Of a DNA stretch of 64,000 nucleotides, positions 26,154 to 35,720 are shown in pieces. How positions within the stretch are numbered: the first letter of the stretch is position 1; the number at the start of each line of letters is the position of its first letter. A program made the translations under genes and the position numbers. The DNA is taken from assembly GCA_963707835.1 (NCBI GenBank), contig CAVPRI010000001.1:1488001-1552000 (forward strand), written 5' to 3'. The stretch is from Bog-473 sp963707835 (lineage in GTDB: Bacteria > Actinomycetota > Acidimicrobiia > Acidimicrobiales > RAAP-2). The notes below the pieces were generated by a model. That model saw only the letters and a list, made by a program, of their open reading frames with translations. It made no database searches and was not told the DNA's origin.

Positions 26154-27357
26154 ATGCGCGTGACGACGTACACGTACCCATGGGATGTGGCCGTCCAGGG
26201 CGTGGACCGTGTCTTGGATGAGCTCGCCACCCGCGGGATCGCAGGAGTTGACTTGGCGGCGACCTATCACCCGATCGATGCGTTGTCGCCTCGGGGGGGA
26301 TTCCCGCGGCTCTTCACGAGTCCGCGCTGGCGCGGTGCACTTCCCGGCCCGGATCTCTCGGTATGGGCGAATCCGACCGGCGGTGTCGGCACCGGAGATA
26401 TGTGCCATCTGGGCGCAGGTGGCACACCGTGCGCCTTCGTTCGACATGGATGTGAATGCATGGACCGTTGTTCTGTACCAACCATGGATCGTCGACGAAT
26501 ATCCGGATTGTGCGAGGGTGCTCCCCAGCGGCGACCCCATCGGATCGGGGGTGTGCGCGTCCAACGAGGATGTCCGCGAATACGTCGGGAAACTGTGTGA
26601 GGACGTATATGACCAGTTCGGCGTTGCGATGATCCGTCTCGAGGGTGTCGCCCCGTCTGGCTATGACTACGGGTGGATGCGGCCACGGGTCCTGATCGAC
26701 ATCCCGAGCTTGGTCGGTGACCTCCTGTCCCTGTGCTTCTGTTGCGCCTGCGTGGCCCGGGGCACGGCAGCCGGGCTCGACGTCGAACGACTTCGTCTGC
26801 TCGTGTGCGACTACATCGGCCACCAGGTCGGCTCTGAGGCTGCTGCTGCGTCGACCCCCGATGGGCCCGAGTTGCTCCGTGACGCCGAGTTCCAGGCGTT
26901 TGTCGTCCAGCATCAGCGAGCGTCTCTGGAGCTGGCGGTGGCAGCGACCTCACGGCTCGACGGAGACGTGAAGCCCCGGCTCTCGTCAACGGCCTGGACC
27001 ACCTACGACCAGCTTCTCGGGACGTCACGATTCGAACACTTCGGAGAGTTGGCGCAATCAGTCGACCAGATGATGGTCGGGCCACGCGATGCGGAACGCC
27101 TCGCTCGAATCAGCCAGCACGGCCCGACCCGCCGGGGTTCGGTCGGCCTCACGACACTGCTGACGCCCCTGCGGGTCGGCGCCGCCGGGGCCCCGGTCTT
27201 GCCCGGCAGGGCGCAGGACCGTCGAGACGAGGCGATGGAGTTTCTCAGGGCCGTCGCCCCGCTCGCCCTCGACGAAGTCTGCATCTACAACTACGGCTTG
27301 CTACGCGACAACGATCTCGGCGACCTTGTCGACGCGGTGCGCACCGTTCTCCCCTGA
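26154..27357 (+). pseudogene. Paralogue of the YHPIDALSPRGG protein, one frameshift
   Basis: The first 58 residues from ATG 26154 read MRVTTYTYPWDVAVQGVDR and DLAATYHPIDALSPRGG. A +1 shift near 26332 is followed by AGAVHFPARISRYGRIRP, VLYQPWIVDEYPDCARVL, GYDYGWMRPRVLIDIP, LCFCCACVARG and a C-terminal EVCIYNYGLL. The repaired protein has about 400 residues and matches the gene at 19013 along its whole length. Restoring one CG in CCGCGCTGG gives T-S-P-R-A-G-A-V. Function is unknown. Like its paralogue it sits next to an oxygenase/amidohydrolase unit, so both probably act in the same kind of pathway. CFCCAC replaces CFCPSC, keeping the cysteines. Confidence 0.62.
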
Positions 27358-27445
27358 CCTGGGAGATTCGAGGTTGTTCATCGATGGTGTTTCGATAGGG
27401 CAGGCCGCCGGACGCCGAACCGTGGCGTGTCGAATTCCCGCTGCT

Positions 27446-29203
27446 CTATGCAGTCGCTATTGGTGCTCGTAGCAAGCGCCCCGGACGGGTTCCCACCGGC
27501 TCACCATTCTCCGTGTAGATCTCACCGTTCACGATGGTGGCCGCGTACCCTTGCGCCCGCTGCTCGATCCGCAATGCCCTGCCGGGGAGGTCTTGGACGA
27601 CCTCGGGCATGGTTGGGCCGACCGTGTCGGGATCGAAAATGGTGATATCGGCGGCATAGCCCGGAGCCAGTCGCCCACGATCTCCCAGCCGCCAAATGTC
27701 TGCCGGCCGCGACGTGATCATCTGCACCGCCTCTTCGAGGGTCAAGGCCTGGCGTTCACGGACCCAGTATGCCAAGAGGTGGCTGTAGATCGACGAGTCG
27801 AAGATCTGGCTGACGTGCGCGCCCGAATCCGAGAAGCACATCGCGGTCCGGGGATGGTGGAGCAATGGGAGAAGGTCGTCGTCGTCCTGCGACATCAGCA
27901 TCTGGACGAAGAAGACGTCGAAGTCATGCTCCAGTGCGATGTCGATCATCGCTTCGACGGGGTCGACGCCGCGGCGACGGGCCTCGTCGGCCACTGTCGG
28001 GTTGGGCATGTACGGGGTCAACAGGACCACCATCGTCTCGTAGTTGGGGCGTCCCGCTTCGGGTCCCGTGGTGCGCCCGTAGTCGCCGTGGTGTGCGGCA
28101 TGCACCAGGCGCTTTCGGATCTCGGGATCTTGGAGCATTGTCCTCTGCCTGGAAAGAGGGTGTCGCCGCACCTCTTGCCATTCGGCCAACAGGTCGAAGC
28201 CGAGGTGGGTCTGGAAGGAATGGGCCGAGCAGACGCCGCGACAATGCGTCATGGCGTACATCTCGCCGCCACGAGCAGCGGTGTCGTCCAGCAGTTGCAA
28301 CGAAGGTTGGGGAAGCTGAGGCATGCCGAACATGCCGAAGACGATGGGCGCGCCGCTCGTCAGGGCGAGTTCGCTCAGTCGCCGTTCGAAGTCATGGTGG
28401 GCGTCGCGATCGAAATGGCGTTCGGGCGCCAGCTGGAAGACCCCGCGGCTCTCGTGCCCCATGACATCGACCAAGGCCACGACCTCTTCCCAAGAAGCCT
28501 GCCGTGATGCCACGGGCCGGTTGTCTGAGGTCTGATGCGCCACGCTGCGCGACGTCGTGAACCCCGCTGCACCTGCGTTGAGCGCCGATCGGAGCTCGGC
28601 CACCATGACCGCGAGGTCCTCTTCGTTGGCTTCCTCTCCAAAGGCCCTCTCACCCATGGCCCAGGTTCGCAATGCCGAGTGCCCGATGGAGGCCGCGTAG
28701 TTCAACCCCTTGGGGAGAGCGTCCACGGCGTCGAGATACTCGGAGAAGGTCGACCAGGTCCAGGTGATTCCCTCCGCCATGGCCTCCGGAGCGATGTCCT
28801 CGGCGCGCTCGAGGTTGCGTACCACGAGAGCCCGTTCGGCTGGGCGAGCTGGAGCCAAGGTGAAGCCGCAGTTGCCCATCACGACGCTTGTCACACCATG
28901 CCAGCAGGTTGATCGGCCCAAGTCGTCCCAAAACACCTGGGCATCCATGTGCGTGTGAGCATCGACGAACCCGGGGGTTACGGCAAGCCCTTCGGCATTG
29001 AGTTCTCGGCGTCCGCTTCCATCGACCTCCCCCACTGCGATGATCCGATCGCCAACGACGGCGACGTCCCCTCGAGTGCCCGGGCCTCCGGATCCATCGA
29101 TGAGGGTGCCGTTACGGATCACCAGGTCGAAGGCCGCTTCGTGCATTCCCATGAGCCACAGTCTGCCATCGGGGCCTGTCAGCTGCCAGGGGATCGAAGG
29201 CAT
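27446..29203 (-). CDS. Amidohydrolase family 3 (N-acyl-D-amino-acid deacylase-like)
   Basis: This 585-residue zinc hydrolase opens with a small beta domain (FDLVIRNGTLIDGSGGPGT) followed by TPGFVDAHTHMD, the HxH metal motif. Later come MGNCGFTLAP, FSDSGAHVSQIFD near residue 475 and the closing beta domain LAPGYAADITIFDPDTVGP. This is the layout of D-aminoacylases and related N-acyl hydrolases, which remove acyl groups from D-amino acids or cleave cyclic amides. AGGGA precedes ATG 29203; internal ATGs at 29152 and 29146 are alternatives. It follows the P450 gene on the same strand after 83 bases and may share its transcript. The exact substrate cannot be read from sequence. Confidence 0.85.
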   Translation of the reverse strand: MPSIPWQLTGPDGRLWLMGMHEAAFDLVIRNGTLIDGSGGPGTRGDVAVVGDRIIAVGEVDGSGRRELNAEGLAVTPGFVDAHTHMDAQVFWDDLGRSTCWHGVTSVVMGNCGFTLAPARPAERALVVRNLERAEDIAPEAMAEGITWTWSTFSEYLDAVDALPKGLNYAASIGHSALRTWAMGERAFGEEANEEDLAVMVAELRSALNAGAAGFTTSRSVAHQTSDNRPVASRQASWEEVVALVDVMGHESRGVFQLAPERHFDRDAHHDFERRLSELALTSGAPIVFGMFGMPQLPQPSLQLLDDTAARGGEMYAMTHCRGVCSAHSFQTHLGFDLLAEWQEVRRHPLSRQRTMLQDPEIRKRLVHAAHHGDYGRTTGPEAGRPNYETMVVLLTPYMPNPTVADEARRRGVDPVEAMIDIALEHDFDVFFVQMLMSQDDDDLLPLLHHPRTAMCFSDSGAHVSQIFDSSIYSHLLAYWVRERQALTLEEAVQMITSRPADIWRLGDRGRLAPGYAADITIFDPDTVGPTMPEVVQDLPGRALRIEQRAQGYAATIVNGEIYTENGEPVGTRPGRLLRAPIATA

Positions 29204-29286
29204 CGGTTCCCTGGAATCGTCCGAGGCGGGCGAAGCCCGACGTCCGCATCGGCGCGAAGGATCCCGATTCAGTGAGCCGCCGTGGT

Positions 29287-30492
29287 TCAGCGATCAGTGA
29301 AGACCGGCAGGCTCATCCAGCCCCGAAGGTCGGCACCGGTGATGTCCATTTCGGCGTGCTCCCAGTCGACCTCCCAGCTCGGGAACCTCGTGAGCACCTC
29401 TTCGAGAGCAATACGGGCCTCGAGGCGAGCGAGCGCGGCACCGAGACAGAGGTGGGGCCCGAACCCGAAGGTCATGATCTTGCCCACAGTGCGATGGATG
29501 TCGAAGGAGTCGGGGTTCGCGAATCGACGTTCATCTCGGTTGGCGGCCGGTGGGATGCACAGGAGCGTGCTGCCCTCGCGAAGTGTCTGGCCGTGGATCT
29601 CGACCGGCTTGGCCACGTAGCGAGCCACGTTGAACGTGGGTGGCTCGAATCGAAGGAGCTCGTCGATGGCGTTGGGAATGAGCGAAGGGTCGTCCGTCAG
29701 CTGACGACGTTGGTCGGGGTTCTCGGCGAGAACCTTCCCGGCCCAGCCGATGAGTCGACGAGTGGTGTCGGTGCCGGCCCCATTGATCAACAGGACGTAG
29801 GTGAGAATCTCGTCACGGCGGAGACGCCGGGTCGTGCCGGTCTCGTCCACGATGTCCATGGTCATCAATTGGGTCATGATGTCGTCCGAAGGATTCTCGG
29901 CTCGCCAGTCGACGTAGTCGGCGAAGGTCTGACTGGCCAGGACCAGGCTGTCGACGTCGGCCACGGTCGCCTCGGCGGCCACGTTCTCCTGCTGTCTGTT
30001 GCGGATTCCGACCTGGTCATCGTCGGGGATGCCGAGCAGCATGCCGATCACCCGCATTGGCATTTGGTCGCCGAGGTTCTTGACGAAGTCGAATCTGCCT
30101 GTACCCACGAGGGGGTCCAGTGTGCGGGAGCAGAAGGTCCTGATCTGAGATTCGAGATCGGCTACCCGACGGGGTGTGAACAGTCGCGACACCAGAGCAC
30201 GGTGCGCCGTGTGCATCGGGGGATCTTCGAAGATGAAGAGGCCGACCGGGATCTCGGCCCCTGCTTTGACGGCTTGGACGAACTCGTACGTGCCGCCTTT
30301 GCCCGAGATGAATGTGTCGCGATCGACGAAGCAGCGCTCGACGTCCTCGAAACGACTGACGGCAAAGAAGTCCCGCTCCTCGTTGTAATAGATGGGCGCT
30401 TCGTCACGGAGCCTCCGGTAGACCGGATATGGATCCGTGGCGATGTCCACGTCGAATGGGTCGTAGAAGACGCCGGTCTCCGTGGTGGTCAT
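29287..30492 (-). CDS. Cytochrome P450
   Basis: This 401-residue bacterial class I P450 has the I-helix motif INGAGTDTTRRLIGW near residue 245 (acidic-Thr pair for O2 activation), an E-x-x-R helix around ELLRFEPPTFN, and the heme-binding loop FGFGPHLCLGAALAR near residue 348 with the Cys ligand. It inserts one oxygen atom using electrons from a ferredoxin and reductase, neither of which is nearby. No membrane anchor is present. It is the first gene of a minus-strand pair with the D-aminoacylase-like gene. The substrate is unknown; similar proteins in actinobacteria hydroxylate terpenoids or steroids. Confidence 0.9.
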   Translation of the reverse strand: MTTTETGVFYDPFDVDIATDPYPVYRRLRDEAPIYYNEERDFFAVSRFEDVERCFVDRDTFISGKGGTYEFVQAVKAGAEIPVGLFIFEDPPMHTAHRALVSRLFTPRRVADLESQIRTFCSRTLDPLVGTGRFDFVKNLGDQMPMRVIGMLLGIPDDDQVGIRNRQQENVAAEATVADVDSLVLASQTFADYVDWRAENPSDDIMTQLMTMDIVDETGTTRRLRRDEILTYVLLINGAGTDTTRRLIGWAGKVLAENPDQRRQLTDDPSLIPNAIDELLRFEPPTFNVARYVAKPVEIHGQTLREGSTLLCIPPAANRDERRFANPDSFDIHRTVGKIMTFGFGPHLCLGAALARLEARIALEEVLTRFPSWEVDWEHAEMDITGADLRGWMSLPVFTDR

Positions 30493-30877
30493 GAAAGTGA
30501 TCCTCTCTCTGTCTCGACCTGGAACTGCACGAACGTGTCACGGCTTCCCGAATGTCGGGCTCGTCGTTTGCTGAGGGCGTGGGACATGCGTTCGATGAAA
30601 TGTAGATGGCTCGTGACGTCCACCCAAGAGCTGACTCGCGGGACAGGTCAGGGCCTCACGTGCGGTCCGGATCGGTGGGCCACACCGTGCATCCTTCCCC
30701 GGGGACGTGCATGCTGCCTGCTCCTTGTCCCCAACAGAGTAGTTACTTTTGGTCACCTGGTGTTGCGTGGCCCTCGACCCTGGTGGTCGCCGGGTCGGGG
30801 GGCACGGCGCCCGCTGTAGCGTCTCGGACCTCGAGCGGGCGTTGCGGCCCGGAAGCGAGCCAGGAGAGACGAAACGA
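30493..30877. other. 385-bp divergent intergenic region
   Basis: This gap lies between the P450 gene (minus) and the enoyl-CoA hydratase gene (plus). No coding region is convincing. CAGAGTAGTTACTTTTG at 30735-30751 is a partial match (about 12 of 17) to operator C and could be a weak fifth copy of that motif. Confidence 0.3.
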
Positions 30878-31678
30878 ATGACTACCTACGAGACAATCGT
30901 GGTCGAGACCACCGCGGACGGTGTGATGACCGTGACGCTCAACCGGCCTGAGGTGCTCAACGCCTTCAACGATCTCATGCAGTCCGAGTTCTGGCAGTTG
31001 TGGCAAGAGGTAAAGAAGGACGACGACGTGAAGGTCATCGTGCTCGCCGCGGCGGGGGACCGGGCGTTCTGCACGGGTGTCGACGTCACCGAGCGGATGG
31101 CATCGGAGAGCCCGTTCCTCGACCACGCGCATCCGTGGGACGAGACCACAGACCCGGGTCGGTACCTGTCTCCGCGGCGGAACGAAGTGTGGAAGCCGGT
31201 TATCGCCGCCGTGCAGGGCATGTGCGCCGGCGGGGCGTTCTACTGGGTGGCCGACTGCGACATCGTGGTGTGCTCTCCCGAGGCCACTTTCTTCGATCCC
31301 CATGTCACCTATGGGTTCATCGCAGCTCTCGAGCCGATCGCAATGCGGTTCCGGATGGGATTCTCCGATGTTCTGCGTATGTCGTTGCTTGGTCTCCATG
31401 AGCGGATGACGGCCGAGCGGGCCATGGCCTGTGGTCTCGTCACCGAGATCGTCCCGCGAGAATCCCTCGTGGGCCGGGCACAGGAACTCGCTCGGGTCAT
31501 TGCCGGGCAGCCGACTGTCGCCATTCAGGGCACGGTGAAGGCACTTTGGCAGTCTCTCGACCTGACGCGAGCTCAAGCACTGGCGACGGCCGGGCTCTAC
31601 ACGCAGGTGGGCAATCCGATCGCCACCGAGCAGGTGGACTGGGACACCGCCAAGCCGGCCTCCCCATGGCGGCGTTGA
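30878..31678 (+). CDS. Enoyl-CoA hydratase/isomerase family protein
   Basis: This 266-residue crotonase-fold protein has VTLNRPEVLNAFNDLM at the N-terminus, DRAFCTGVDVTERM (first oxyanion-hole strand, ACG-like) near residue 65 and VIAAVQGMCAGGAFYWVADCD (second) near residue 110. The Glu pair of classical hydratases is not obvious: LGLHERMTAERAMACGLV carries one. It could act as an isomerase, hydratase or hydrolase on an acyl-CoA. AGGAGAG upstream sets ATG 30878. It heads a (+) run with two acyl-CoA dehydrogenases, so a beta-oxidation-like ring or side-chain step is likely. Confidence 0.85.
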   Translation: MTTYETIVVETTADGVMTVTLNRPEVLNAFNDLMQSEFWQLWQEVKKDDDVKVIVLAAAGDRAFCTGVDVTERMASESPFLDHAHPWDETTDPGRYLSPRRNEVWKPVIAAVQGMCAGGAFYWVADCDIVVCSPEATFFDPHVTYGFIAALEPIAMRFRMGFSDVLRMSLLGLHERMTAERAMACGLVTEIVPRESLVGRAQELARVIAGQPTVAIQGTVKALWQSLDLTRAQALATAGLYTQVGNPIATEQVDWDTAKPASPWRR

Positions 31679-31812
31679 CCAGGGGGCGCTCGACTTCTGG
31701 GGTGGATGAGCGGGTTATCCTCTCGACGGCATTGCGCTGACTATGACAGTCCGCTGACTGTGCAGTGCACCGATCCACCGCTACCGGCTTTTGAAGGAGC
31801 TCTGCGATATCC

Positions 31813-32943
31813 GTGCAGGTGACGCTGACCGACGATCAAGAATTCTTCCGGGAGACGACAGAGCGGTTCCTGGCTGATCAGGTGCCGCGGGACGACCTGC
31901 GGGCGCGCCGGGAGGACCCGTTGGGGTTCGATCCGGCCTACTGGCGCCGTGGCGCCGAACTCGGCTGGACATCACTGGTTGTGGCCGAGGAGCACGGCGG
32001 TGGCACCATCAGTGGTCAGGGGCTGGTCGACCTGAGCCTGGTTGCCTACGAATTCGGCCGCCACGCCGCGCCAGGTCCGCTCCTGGACGCGAATGTCGTG
32101 GCATCCGTGCTGAGCCGTCACGGGGTCTTTCCCGACGTCCTCGACAGACTGGTGTCCGGCGAGGACGTTGCCGCGTGGTGCGCTCCTGCCATGGGGTCCG
32201 ACGGATGGGATTCGTCGGTCAGGGCGAGTCGGAAGGGATCGGACATGGTCCTGACCGGCGAGGCTCGTCCGGTCGAATCGGCCGACGTCGCCGAATACCT
32301 GTTGGTCACCTGTGACGACGGCGATGGAACGACGCAGGTGCTCGTGCCGAGGGAGACCGCCGGAGTCGTCGTGGAGCCCCTACGCACGGTCGATCTGACC
32401 CGTCGTTTCTCCCGCGTGCTCTTCGACGGTGCCGTCGTGGGAGCTGACTCGTTGGTGGGTCCTGCCTCCGCTGCTGGGCCAGACGTCGAGCGGCAGTTCG
32501 AGGTGGCGCTCGTCATTCTCAACGCCGAGTCGATCGGGACCATGCAGACAGGATTCGAGATGACGCTCGAGTGGGCATTTGACCGCTATGCGTTCGGACG
32601 GCCGCTCGCCTCGTACCAGGCGTTGAAGCACCGCTTCGCTGACATGAAGTGTTGGCTCGAGGCGAGCCATGCCATCGGCGACGCTGCGTGCGCAGCAGTG
32701 GAGTCCGGTGTGGACGATGCCCCCCAGATTCTCAGCGCGGCCAAGGCCTACATCGGGCACTACGGAGGCGAGCTGTTGCAGGACTGCGTGCAGATGCACG
32801 GCGGGATCGGGCTCACCTTCGAGCACGACTTGCACCTCTTCCTCCGGCGCTTCACGGTCGATCGAGCGCTGGCGGGCACACCGGCCCATCACCGACAGCG
32901 AATTGCCGGACTACTTCGTGCCAGCAAGGAGGACCGGGCATGA
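31813..32943 (+). CDS. Acyl-CoA dehydrogenase (short, partner subunit)
   Basis: This 376-residue acyl-CoA dehydrogenase-fold protein carries GWTSLVVAEEHGGG, LIILNAESIGTMQTGFEMTL-like helices (LVILNAESIGTMQTGFEM), YAFGRPLASYQALKHRFADM and MHGGIGLTFEHDLHLFLRR. The catalytic Glu position is not evident, and the mid-protein beta domain is diverged. Start GTG 31813 has GGAG about 14 bases upstream; GTG 31819 is an alternative. The stop overlaps the next dehydrogenase gene by four bases (ATGA). Such adjacent pairs in actinobacteria form alpha2-beta2 dehydrogenases of the steroid side-chain type, where each subunit supplies part of the site. That assembly is inferred. Confidence 0.85.
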   Translation: MQVTLTDDQEFFRETTERFLADQVPRDDLRARREDPLGFDPAYWRRGAELGWTSLVVAEEHGGGTISGQGLVDLSLVAYEFGRHAAPGPLLDANVVASVLSRHGVFPDVLDRLVSGEDVAAWCAPAMGSDGWDSSVRASRKGSDMVLTGEARPVESADVAEYLLVTCDDGDGTTQVLVPRETAGVVVEPLRTVDLTRRFSRVLFDGAVVGADSLVGPASAAGPDVERQFEVALVILNAESIGTMQTGFEMTLEWAFDRYAFGRPLASYQALKHRFADMKCWLEASHAIGDAACAAVESGVDDAPQILSAAKAYIGHYGGELLQDCVQMHGGIGLTFEHDLHLFLRRFTVDRALAGTPAHHRQRIAGLLRASKEDRA

Positions 32944-34226
32944 AGACCGTCGAAGCTGGGGAATCCGGGAGTGACGGGTTCGAGGATCTCGAGGCTTTCC
33001 GTCAGCGGGCTCGGGCGTTCGTCCGCACCAACCTGCGGCCGGTGACGGCCGAGGACATCCGTCGGGACCGGAGCAACCTCAGCCAGGACGAGGAGCTGGC
33101 CGCCATCGGGCGGGAACGGGAGATCCAGCGGATGCTCTTCGAGGCGGGGCTCGCTGGCATCGTCATTCCGAAGGCGTATGGGGGCCAGGGCCTGACGCCG
33201 GCCCATCAGGCCGTGCTGAACGAGGAACACGTGGGTTTCGAATATCCGTCCCGTCTGCAGGTTCCGACGTTCTCGCCCTGTGCCGCCGTCCTGCTCGATT
33301 TCGGTACCGAGGAACAGAAGCAGCGACACATCCCGGCGATTCTTCGGGGAGAGGAGATCTGGATGCAGTTCCTCTCCGAGCCCAGTGGAGGGTCCGACGT
33401 TGCCGGAGCACTCACCACTGCGGTGCGCGACGGCGATCAGTGGATCTTGAACGGCTCGAAGGTCTGGACCACGGGGGCGTGGTGGGCGGACTGGGCACTC
33501 TGCCTGGCCAGGACGAACTGGGATGTGCCCAAGCATCGCGGGCTCAGCGTCTTCAGCCTGCCGATCCACCAGCCTGGGGTGGAGGTGCACCAGATCGAGA
33601 TGCTGAATGGGTCGCGGGAGTTCTGTCAGGAATTCCTGACCGACGTCGTGGTGCCTGATAGCGACCGTGTCGGCGAGGTCGACGACGGGTGGACTGTGGG
33701 CACCCGTTGGATGTTCCACGAACGCATGATCTACAGCTCACCGTTCGTCAACGAGCCGCCAGGAATGTCGCACGGCGTGACGTCCGCGGCAACGGTGCTG
33801 GACATGGCGGAGGAGAGCGGGGGCATTGAGGATTCCTCTGTCCGAGATCTCGTCGGGGAGGCCCGCATGCTCGAGGTCGTTGGCGAAGCGTTGGCCAAGC
33901 GAGTCACCGAGTCGATCCGGGCGGGGGTGACGTCAGACCAGGGGGCGGCGATCGGTCGACTCTTCAAAGGTACGTCGCAGTCGAGGATCAGCAGCATCGC
34001 CTTCGAGGTGGTGGGTCCTGCCGGGACAGCCTGGGAGGACGGCAGCGCGGCATCGACGGGGGCGGTCAACTTCCTGATGCGCCAGGCCGGGAGCATCGGG
34101 GGCGGGACGACCGAGATGGCCCGAAACGTGATCAGCGAGCGTGTTCTCTCGATGCCCAGGGAGCGTGCCGTCGATCGGGACGTGCCATTCCGTGACGTAC
34201 CTCGCAGCCGGCCGACCGAGCCCTAG
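32940..34226 (+). CDS. Acyl-CoA dehydrogenase (second subunit)
   Basis: This 428-residue acyl-CoA dehydrogenase has GIVIPKAYGGQGLTPAHQ, the FAD/substrate loop MQFLSEPSGGSDVAG near residue 142, KVWTTGAWWADWALCLART, and the C-terminal IGGGTTEMARNVISERVL. It oxidises an acyl-CoA to the 2-enoyl-CoA, passing electrons to ETF. Its ATG lies inside the preceding stop (ATGA), so it is translated with the preceding subunit. With the hydratase at 30878 it forms a short beta-oxidation set. Family is certain; the substrate chain is not, although heteromeric partners in mycobacteria act on steroid side chains. Confidence 0.88.
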   Translation: MKTVEAGESGSDGFEDLEAFRQRARAFVRTNLRPVTAEDIRRDRSNLSQDEELAAIGREREIQRMLFEAGLAGIVIPKAYGGQGLTPAHQAVLNEEHVGFEYPSRLQVPTFSPCAAVLLDFGTEEQKQRHIPAILRGEEIWMQFLSEPSGGSDVAGALTTAVRDGDQWILNGSKVWTTGAWWADWALCLARTNWDVPKHRGLSVFSLPIHQPGVEVHQIEMLNGSREFCQEFLTDVVVPDSDRVGEVDDGWTVGTRWMFHERMIYSSPFVNEPPGMSHGVTSAATVLDMAEESGGIEDSSVRDLVGEARMLEVVGEALAKRVTESIRAGVTSDQGAAIGRLFKGTSQSRISSIAFEVVGPAGTAWEDGSAASTGAVNFLMRQAGSIGGGTTEMARNVISERVLSMPRERAVDRDVPFRDVPRSRPTEP

Positions 34227-34330
34227 GATCGAGCGGCTCCGCATCCCACATGGATGCGCGCAGCGTCCTTCCCATGGGTGGGGTACCACGCGCGGTGTTG
34301 CGCCATCACGGGTTGTGACACAATTGAGAG

Positions 34331-34360
34331 CCCACTATCAGGACTTCGCCTGACAGTGGG
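34331..34360. promoter_or_regulatory. Hairpin upstream of the second P450
   Basis: CCCACTATCAGG and CCTGACAGTGGG are inverted 12-base arms with one mismatch and a six-base loop, ending 45 bases before ATG 34406. It may be a terminator for the dehydrogenase operon or an operator for the P450. There is no U-rich tail, so the role is open. Confidence 0.4.
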
Positions 34361-34405
34361 GGGTACGACCGTCATTTCTGTGTCGGACGGGGAGGATCTA
34401 CGCCG

Positions 34406-35632
34406 ATGACTGCGACCGAGATCTTGCGGCGCCCGCGGATGCCGTTTTCGCGGACTGACGTCTTGCACATCTCGCCCACCTATGGGCAGCTCCGGAGCCA
34501 GGTCGGCCCGGTTGCGCCCGTGTCGAGTTTTGCTGGCGACCCGGCATGGCTTGTCACCGGTTACGAGGAGGCCCGGACTGCATTCTCGGATCGGCGCTTC
34601 GGGTACTACGTTCACGACGATCCCGAGCACGCGCCTCGCGCCTCGGACTCGATCATGCATGGCCGACCCTTCGGCGACGAGACCTTTGAACATCAGTCGA
34701 ACCGCCTGCGGCGCCTGCTCGCGCCCTCGTTCACTCCCAAGCGCCTCAAGTTGCTGGTCGAGTGGATCCAACAGCTCACCGATGCCTGCCTCGACGAGAT
34801 GGAGGCGGTCCACGATCGCAACCCCGATGAGCCCATCGACTTTCACGACTACGTGGGCTGGCGCCTACCGGTTCTGGTCATTGGCGCCTTGCTCGGCGTA
34901 CCCGATGACAAGCGGGACTATGTGATGGCATTGTCGGACCGCATGGGCAACATCGAGAACGAGTCCGACGCGTTTGCGGCGATGGGAGAACTCGAGGAGT
35001 ACATGGCGACCCTCATCGAGATCAAGCGTCGGGATCCGGGTCCCGACGTCATCTCTGACCTCGTTGCCGCCCACGACTCTGATCCCACGTTCTTCACGAA
35101 TTCATCGATCGAGCACTACGCCGCTGCGCTCGTCTTCCCGGGGCACGAGACCACCGTGGCCCGAATGGACTTCGGGCTCTTGTACCTTCTGAGCGATCCG
35201 AAGTGGCGCGACTGGCTCATGGTCGATCCCGACGATCGGATTGGTCCTGCTGTCGAGGAGATCGCCCGCCTGACCTCGGCCCACAACCTCGGACTCCTCC
35301 GCTGGGCCGTTGAAGACATCGACATCGCCGGCGTGACCATCAAGCGAGGCGACCTGGTCATCATCTCGGAGGCGGCAGCCAACCGTGACCCGCTCGTGTG
35401 GGACAACCCCGACGAGTTCGATCCCAGTCGCCCCATGTCGTCGCACCTTGCATTCGGTCACGGCGGCCATGTCTGTCTCGGGCAGAGCCTGGCGCGGACC
35501 GAGCTGAAGATCGTGTTCCCGTCTCTGTTCCGCCGTTTTCCCGATATCAGACTTGCCGAGGACCTGCACGACCTTGAGGTCCGCAATGACCGCACGGGCG
35601 GAGGGGTCGAACGCGTGCTGGTGAAGTGGTGA
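34406..35632 (+). CDS. Cytochrome P450
   Basis: This 408-residue soluble P450 has the I-helix FPGHETTVARMDF near residue 245, EIARLTSAHNLGLLRWA with an E-x-x-R region, and heme loop LAFGHGGHVCLGQSLAR near residue 350 carrying the Cys ligand. GGGGAGGATC ahead of ATG 34406 is a good ribosome-binding site. It differs clearly from the P450 at 29287 and likely performs a second oxidation. It is followed by an SDR in the same direction after about 90 bases, suggesting hydroxylation followed by alcohol oxidation. No redox partner gene is nearby. Confidence 0.9.
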   Translation: MTATEILRRPRMPFSRTDVLHISPTYGQLRSQVGPVAPVSSFAGDPAWLVTGYEEARTAFSDRRFGYYVHDDPEHAPRASDSIMHGRPFGDETFEHQSNRLRRLLAPSFTPKRLKLLVEWIQQLTDACLDEMEAVHDRNPDEPIDFHDYVGWRLPVLVIGALLGVPDDKRDYVMALSDRMGNIENESDAFAAMGELEEYMATLIEIKRRDPGPDVISDLVAAHDSDPTFFTNSSIEHYAAALVFPGHETTVARMDFGLLYLLSDPKWRDWLMVDPDDRIGPAVEEIARLTSAHNLGLLRWAVEDIDIAGVTIKRGDLVIISEAAANRDPLVWDNPDEFDPSRPMSSHLAFGHGGHVCLGQSLARTELKIVFPSLFRRFPDIRLAEDLHDLEVRNDRTGGGVERVLVKW

Positions 35633-35720
35633 CGCCAGCGGCGGCCCGTGTTGCTGAAGGGTGTTCGCGGGAACCCCACGATTGGAGGCACGGGAGTCCT
35701 TGAATACGGTGGTGGCGAAG

